Positions 53,888 to 60,000 of a stretch of DNA of 60,000 bases are shown one piece after another. The DNA comes from Tubulanus polymorphus (lineage: Eukaryota > Nemertea > Palaeonemertea > Tubulaniformes > Tubulanidae). Both the position numbers and the translations under genes were made by a program. Each line of letters begins with the position of its first letter. Position 1 is the stretch's first letter. The stretch spans positions 19,458,485 through 19,518,484 of the forward strand of contig NC_134027.1 in the NCBI RefSeq assembly GCF_964204645.1. The letters run 5' to 3'. A model generated the notes under the pieces. It searched no databases. It saw nothing but the letters and a program-made list of their open reading frames with translations, and had not been told where the DNA came from.

Positions 53888-55203
53888 ATGGATGAGAAGA
53901 TAGCATGTGAAATTTGTGGTGAACTTCTAAGAAAAAGTAATATGGCTCGACATATGAAAAAACATGATGAAAATTATAAACCCCCTAAAATAAACTGCCC
54001 AAAATGTAATAAATTATTCTCAAGAAATTATGTTAAAAAACATTCAGAGAAGTGTAGAATTAATGGCGCAACGGCTAATGTTGATAGTAACGAAAGTAAT
54101 AGTAATTCTGCTGAAGTTGAACCTGAAGTTATTTGGAAAATACCTTTCTTATTCTATGATAAGGATAATATAAAAGATCATTTCTGTAAGCCTTGTCGAA
54201 TAAAATATAGCCCTGAAAATATAGAAGAATGGGAGAATCATCAATTTCGTAAAGCACATATAGATAAAATTTCTAATAAATTTGAAACTGAATTCAATGA
54301 AAGAAAAGATAATTTATTAGAAAAAATAAATATGAGAAAACGTTACCAGATAATAAAGAAACAGTTGAAAAGTTAGAAAAACAATATAATGAATTAACAA
54401 GAAAAACATATTATTGTAAATATTGTAAATTGATTATTACAACAAGTAATTCAAATCTACATAATAGAACAATAAAACATAAAGAAAACGTAAGAAAATA
54501 CCAAGAGCTTAATGAAGATCTATTACCAATAAATTATAAACAAAAATGCCCACACTGTAGTTATGAGACCTTAAAACAAGAAGGTACTGTGTTATTTTGT
54601 AATGAATGTGGATGGCAAAAGAATTTATGGGGTGAAGAAAAAACTAGAAATTTTCTCATAGATCCAAAATTAAATAATCTAGATGAAATTTTTAAAATAT
54701 TTTCTATAGAAGATCATACACCAGAATATAAGCAATGGCTTGAAAAAATGAAAATAATAGAAAATAGAAATGGTGAAATAACTAAAAAAGATATTATAAA
54801 AACAATTATTCCGTCAACATTTAACACAAAACAAAAGAAAATGTATTTATATTTATTATTTAACGATTATTATGAAAAACCTAAATTAACAGAAGAAGAT
54901 ATGGAAAATATAAAAAAAATATTTAAACAAATATTAATGTATCATTTGGAAAATAGAATAACAGATTCAATTAATTATGAATTCTTTTTAAATGAGATTG
55001 TGAATTATTTAAACATCGATATTATAATTCCATTTGATGAATTAACAAACAAAAAGAAACAAAGAGAGCGAAATGAAATGTGGAACAAGATAGAACTTTA
55101 TTTAAATGAGGAAAATGGAATGGAAGAAGAACCTGAACAATTAAATGAAAATGAAGAAGCCAATAGTGATTTCGATTATGATGATATTGATTTTATGTTT
55201 TAA
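53888..55203 (+). pseudogene. Zinc-finger protein with VLTF3-like C-terminal domain (late transcription factor candidate), one frame break
   Basis: It starts at TTAATAAATGG. The first frame (to 54376) has a C2H2 finger (CEICGELLRKSNMARHMKKH), a C2HC finger (CPKCNKLFSRNYVKKH) and a CKPC...H...H module. Near 54330-54345 the frame changes, in an A-rich tract. The second frame gives another finger (YYCKYCKLII...HNRTIKH), a zinc ribbon (CPHCSY, then FCNECGW 13 residues on) and a helical domain with KPKLTEEDMENIKKIFKQI, SINYEFFLNEIVNYL and RNEMWNKIELYL. Zinc ribbon plus these helices in this order fits the VLTF3 family of viral late transcription factors. Its TAA overlaps the polymerase stop tail to tail. 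The TTG at 54430 is not a start. Confidence 0.6.
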
Positions 55204-58200
55204 TAACCATAAGGTAATGTTTTTATACCATCATCTAAAATATGCCTTTTATCATCAAATGGATTCAAACTAGTTTTTTTCAACTTCATTAATGTACATC
55301 TCGTGATCTTCTGATCTTAAACAATTCATTTTATGTTTCATTACAATTGATTTATATAAACACTTTATATAATCTTGAAATTCTATATGTTTATCAACCA
55401 CATGTTTTGTTATTCCTTTTAACTTTTTAGCTTCACGATCTTTTGTTCTATAACTATACATTTTACTTCTTATTCCAACAAATTCAATCATTTCATCACC
55501 CCCTAATTCATCTTTAAATTTACCAGGAATCTTTTTATTATCATTGCTAAATAGTTCATGATCTTTTGGATAATTGCTAAAATCAAAATAATGTTTTAAT
55601 GTTTTTAAGTCTTTTGTTATATCATTTGTCTTGATTTTTAGTATGTAACTATCGGTATTTTTTTGGATTAATGGGAACCCAGAATTGAATGTTCCATCAT
55701 CTGTTGATAAATCATAAACATAGTCAGTTGGGTTATATATTTCAAATAAATCTTTAACTTCTTCTGTTAATTCTTTTTCTACATGCCTTAAATTAAAACA
55801 ATTTGGTTTAGATTTAATTAATTCTATATTCATATTAAATCCTAATGAACTGCATAATATATTCAATCCTGATATAGCAACTTTTCCTTTTTGAGCAAAG
55901 GATATTGTTTTGCGGTTTTGGAAACTTTTTGAACCATCTGCGGCATAGAATCCAATGAAGAACCACTTTCTTAAATTATTTTCTGCATTTAATACATAAT
56001 CTGGAACTATCTTTTCTTTTGTTGAAGTATTACTTTTCACTATTGCGTGAATATAGAATTCATCATTATATTTTATAGCAAAATCTTTAGGATTATTTAC
56101 AAGTATTCTATAAACTGCTGTTGATTTCATAACATCCATGATTCTAAATGTTTTATGTGAATAAACTTCTTCACAGAATTTCTTAATTCTTTCTAATAAT
56201 TTTAAGTCTTGATTGCATAAATACCAACAATATTTATTACCCCAAACATAATTATACACACCTGCTGAACCCACACCCATGAAAAATCCTTTGATAAAAT
56301 ATTCTTTTTCTTCTAATGTTTCGGGTTCTATATTATAAATATTATCAATTATTTCATCAAATGACATATGATTCATTCTTTGGAAAAATCTTTTATGTGA
56401 TAATTCATCTCCAATTTTTATATCAGTTGGTTTTATTTCATCGCCATTTCGTTTAATTAAACTATGATCTTCTGTAACATCTACAAATCCTAATTTAGTT
56501 CTAACTCTATAGATTTTCTTATTTGTTTTATGCCTAATAATATTCTTTAATTTTTTCCATCCATTTCTTGTCCAAACATCCATTAAACCATTTATTTGTA
56601 TTAATTCTTTTTCACCATATGAAATATAACATTCATTTTGTTTTGGAATTATTTCTGAAATTCTTCTTATCAATATTTTATCATTACATTTTAATAATAT
56701 TGGGGTGTCAGCTGTTACAGAATCAAAATATAATATTTCAATATGCTTTTCCCCAAAAAGTGGTTGTAAAACATTATAATAAAAATCATACATTAATAAT
56801 TTTGATATTTCTAAAACAGTTGAACCTATAAATATTGGTTTATTAAATTTCATTGAAGTTCTTTTTAATTTAACTGCTGTTAAATAATCTTCAAATCTTT
56901 TATTTCCTAAATGTGTAGGGCTTGATTGTAAATGTCTTAATCTTTCAGAATTATTTACTAATTCAATATCATTTCTATTTCTAATATTTTCACATGTTTT
57001 TCCATAAAAACTATTATTCATTAATTTGAAGAAATCTTTTTCAAAATCTGTTTTTGATATGGTTCTCTGTTGAGTATTGAAATCTATATATTTTTCTAAC
57101 CACTTCGATTGATTAAATTCAATATATCTATGTACTTTCTTTAATTTCATTCCTTGTTTTAGATAAAATTTAAAAATTCTATAATGAACGATATAATTGT
57201 ATTTATTATTTTGACTATTCAGTAAAAATTTGAGTATTCACTTAAATAACTATCATCTACAGTTAAATGTTCTGGGCAATAAGGTAAGTTTCTTGTTTTA
57301 AACTTTATATTTTCAGGATATTCTAAATCAACTACAAAGAAATAACCAATTGGTGCTTCATCTTCTAAACTCATAATTGCGCTTTCCCAATTAGTTTTAT
57401 CATCATTTTCAACTTCTGTTAATATAAAATTTTTATATGGTTGAGGTTGCATCATTGCCCAACCATATAAATTATTGGCGTCAATATATAATAATTTATA
57501 TTCATCATTTGCTTTAAAATACCTATTTCCCATAACACCACTAATTCCACCTCTAATTGATTTTTCAAATAATAAAACCATGTCTGGTTCTTTTAATAAA
57601 TCTAATTCTACATTTGTATATTTTAAACCACATTGCCAGGTTAAACCAGGACTAAAGTAGCAATAACAAGGATCAACATTAAAATGATTCAAATTAACTT
57701 CTCTAAATTTTTCAAATATGTCAGCCAATATAATAACATCTGATTTTAAATATAAATCAACTAATTCACCATGATTTTTCATCTTAAAATGGTTCCAAAT
57801 ATTTAATGTTCTATTAAACACTTCGTCTTTTACATACTCCTCTTTTAATTGATCATAAAATTGATCTTTTAATAATTCTGTTACATTAAAATCATTGTGT
57901 GTTTTATAAAATGAATAAGGAATTGCGCCTTTATATCTCAATAATTTAAAATCTTGTTCATTTGGATAATAATATCGAGTTATAACAAAGTCATTATCAA
58001 CTAAACTTTTTGATAAATTATCTTATGAACTTGCTAGAAATCTATAAGAATATAAAAATCTAATGCAACCAAATTGAAATGAAATATAATTTTCAGATGT
58101 TTTAGCTAATAGTTTAAAATCATATTTTCTTACATTTGCTTCATTCATAGCATTATATTCTTCTATTTCTTGATTAATTGTACCCAATTTCTTTAATAAT

Positions 58201-60000
58201 TGTTTTATAAATAGATGGGTATCATAGCCGGATAAATTATGAAATAATATTGGAACGAAATTTACTTTTTTAGCTTGTAAATTGCAATCTTCATGAGCAG
58301 CTCCACGATATTTTGAATTTAAATGATCATGATGTCTAACTTTTTTATCAAATGAATAAAAACGTTTTTCACAATAACAACAATGAGTTGCATAATTAAA
58401 ATCAATTTCATCTTCTTTTGTCATAACTATTCTTTTAATTTTGTTTAATAATTTTGCAAAATCACTTTCTAATTCAATCATTTTATCACAAAAATCATTA
58501 ACTACATTTTCACCTCTAAAAGAAATATATTGACTTTCATATAATTCAGGATAATTTGATTTTATATAAATTCCATAAGCAGCAGCTCTTTGATGAACTT
58601 TTTTAATTGTATTTATAATTGGTGGGTCTTGTATTGTGTCTTCATTTAATTCATTTCCTTTATCCATTGATTTTAATAATTGCTTTTTGTTATATATTTC
58701 TTTTCTATCTTGATCAGTTAATTCTTTATTCAACGATTCAAAATCCCCATAAATTACAAATGGAACAATATTCTTAAATTTATGATTAGTAAATTTCAAC
58801 TTACAATCTTTTTTTGTTGGCATTATTAATTTACAAAAATCTTTATTATCGCATAATTCTTTATGTTTTAGTAACGCATTCTCAGTCATAAATTTAGATA
58901 AACATTTTCTACATAGATAAATTTTACGATGATGATCACTTTCTGTTGTTCTAAAGAATAAATCAATTTGTTTTAACCACATATAATGTTCATTTTCATC
59001 TTTTTTGTAATATAACAAATCTATAACATTTTCATCATCATAATATTCTGTTAAATATAAAGCTTCCAATGTATAATCTTTAATATTTTCACCTTTTGTC
59101 TTTGGTAATTGCATTAATTCAAATACATTTATTTTTAAATTATTAACTTTTTCTATTTTAGGAATCATTTTTATAGTTACCGGATATTGATTAATTTTAT
59201 ATAATGTTTCATATTTCCGGTAATTTGTTATTCTAAAACTATGCGTCATATCTTCTGTTGGGTGTAAGCAACTTATAATCGCCCACAGAAAACATTTATT
59301 ATCATCATTCTGCATATTAATTACTGCATTAGTTTTAAATGGTAATTTAATATAACTTGATGCTTTCACATCCTTTTCTATTATAAAGTTTGAATCATTT
59401 TTAAACATTTTATTACTTTTTGATGTTTTATTTCTTTTTGTATTATAAACATTTAAATCTAAATATATAATTTCATTCAATGTTAAGCCAGAACCCTCAA
59501 AATATCTTTCTTCAATATGACGTTTAAATTCATTTAATATTTTTTCTAACTTCTCTTTTATTTGTGTTTTTGAAATTATTTCTTCAGAGAGTGTTTGAAT
59601 ATTATAATTCATTTTTTCTTCTGACTTTATAAAACTTACTTTCCCAGAGATACTAATTTTTGGATATTCAACATCTGTTATCAAATCTAGTATTTTTTCT
59701 ATTATTTCATTAAATTTACTATAATCTTCTATTGTTGTACCTTTAAAAAATCTAAATATAATAGCTGCAGGACCAATTTTACTATGTAATGTTTCTAAGA
59801 TTTCAATTGTATCTTTTATTTCTAGTGAATCAATATAATTTCTAACATTTTCCATGTAAGGTTTATTTGAAATGGATTTAGTTTTTGAAGTTGATTCTTT
59901 TACTTGTTGAGGTTTATCATCAAAATAATCTTTTCCTAAAACATTATTACTCAAATTTTGGTTGTGTTTTTGTGATTCGAGATGTCTATTATAATTCCTT
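55200..60000 (-). pseudogene. Protein-primed family B DNA polymerase, intein-containing, broken, N-terminus outside window
   Basis: The frame is open to the window edge, past the TTG at 59954, with a finger-like RNYNRHLESQKHN, so the start lies beyond 60000. Exonuclease motifs are YGDFESL, FHNLSGYDTH and YLKSDVIIL. A C/H-rich HHDHLNSKYRGAAHEDCN module and SPGLTWQCGLKY are typical of Polinton PolB. Polymerase motif A is YIDANNLYGWAM and motif B is KLMNNSFYGK. Motif C is split by the intein (YFD / TDS). Breaks: TAA at 58023-58025, a frame change in the A5 run at 57224-57228, and another in the T7 run at 55274-55280. After the last, the usual C-terminal FDDKRHILDDG box ends at 55200. IRFLYSYRF has Tyr where I expect Asp. 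The protein would replicate the element from its termini. Confidence 0.9.
55657..56721 (-). other. Intein with LAGLIDADG homing endonuclease inside PolB motif C
   Basis: The insert has 355 in-frame residues. Block A begins with Ser (SVTADTPILLK), block B has VTEDHSLI with the TxxH histidine, block F is YVYDLSTDDGTFNSG, and the end is LIQKN followed by Thr. So splicing would use Ser1, a terminal Asn and a Thr +1. The penultimate residue is Lys rather than the common His. Between blocks B and F are two dodecapeptides, YFIKGFFMGVGSAG and WFFIGFYAADGS, marking a DOD endonuclease. The first has Val where the catalytic Asp is expected. The intein frame is fully open although its host polymerase is broken. 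Confidence 0.93.

Larger units (their letters stand above)
43740..53890. promoter_or_regulatory. TAAATG start-codon-overlapping promoter motif on Polinton genes
   Basis: TATATAAATG precedes the starts at 45516, 46418, 47547, 50200, 51544 and 53044. TAAATAAATG or TAATAAATG precedes those at 44979, 48731, 51999, 52441 and 52687. On the plus strand TATAAATG or TAATAAATG is at 43746, 44097 and 53888. Only 53819 differs (TAAATAATG). A T-rich tract (T6-T8) usually lies 5-15 bases upstream. Confidence 0.7.
43400..60000. mobile_element. Polinton/Maverick (adintovirus-like) element, right end outside window
   Basis: The block has a sudden drop in GC and a compact viral gene layout: short intergenic gaps, no introns, and twelve structural, integration and packaging genes on the minus strand. 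Diagnostic genes are protein-primed PolB, retroviral-type integrase, A32-like ATPase, double jelly-roll major capsid and single jelly-roll minor capsid. The left terminus lies near 43400 (AGTACTAGAGTACT) but I could not confirm it, because the other terminal repeat is beyond 60000. At 16.6 kb so far it fits the usual 15-20 kb. Many genes have frame breaks, so it is probably a dead integrated copy. Confidence 0.92.

Noticed and set aside
54430-55203. A separate gene starting at 54430
   Set aside because: The apparent start is TTG inside a zinc finger whose first cysteines lie upstream in the same frame, so this is a continuation of the gene starting at 53888.
43740-60000. A fragment of an integrated giant virus or a bacterial contaminant
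   Set aside because: Protein-primed PolB, retroviral integrase with chromodomain, and the Polinton capsid/ATPase set identify a Polinton. Flanking sequence is continuous animal repeat DNA.

Overview
The window is nuclear DNA of a multicellular animal, most likely a marine invertebrate. It holds one spliced host gene with GT-AG introns, dense transposon debris, many microsatellites, and a large AT-rich virus-like transposon. The Gmr1-like retrotransposon at the left edge fits a deuterostome, but I cannot name the species from sequence alone.

Layout. 1-4604: a dead Ty3/gypsy retrotransposon on the minus strand, with integrase ahead of reverse transcriptase (Gmr1-like), a tRNA-Leu primer-binding site and a 5' LTR. 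4801-25037: eight coding exons of an SLC38A7/A8-type amino acid transporter on the plus strand; the first exon(s) lie left of the window. Its introns hold repeats: two long copies with tandem CTCF-like motifs, decayed LINE pieces with TTCGAA-rich arrays, a duplicated ~760 bp repeat, a TIR element built from CACATGTG palindromes, a hAT-like MITE and a pogo/Tigger-like MITE. 25.0-43.4 kb: repeat desert with a CR1-type LINE copy, a very long compound microsatellite, inverted minisatellites, fragments of THAP, hAT-like and another transposase-like gene, a Penelope-like remnant, a perfect AT-rich palindrome and gypsy/LINE fragments.

43.4-60.0 kb: most of a Polinton/Maverick (adintovirus-like) element, running off the right edge. 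It encodes a protein-primed family B DNA polymerase, a retroviral-type integrase with chromodomain, an A32/FtsK-like packaging ATPase, a double jelly-roll major capsid protein, a minor (penton) capsid protein, several small membrane or coiled-coil virion-type proteins, a zinc-finger protein and two small unknown genes beside the left end. Many of these genes carry one-base frame breaks or stops, so this copy is probably dead, while the host SLC38 exons are clean.

Three points stand out. (1) The polymerase is interrupted inside its catalytic motif C by a 355-residue intein with a LAGLIDADG homing endonuclease. (2) The zinc-finger gene opposite the polymerase looks like a VLTF3-type late transcription factor, known from poxviruses and other Nucleocytoviricota. 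(3) Nearly every gene of the element starts with TAAATG preceded by a T-rich tract, as in poxvirus late promoters. Together these suggest a Polinton with its own pox-like late transcription programme. That is an inference and needs profile searches.
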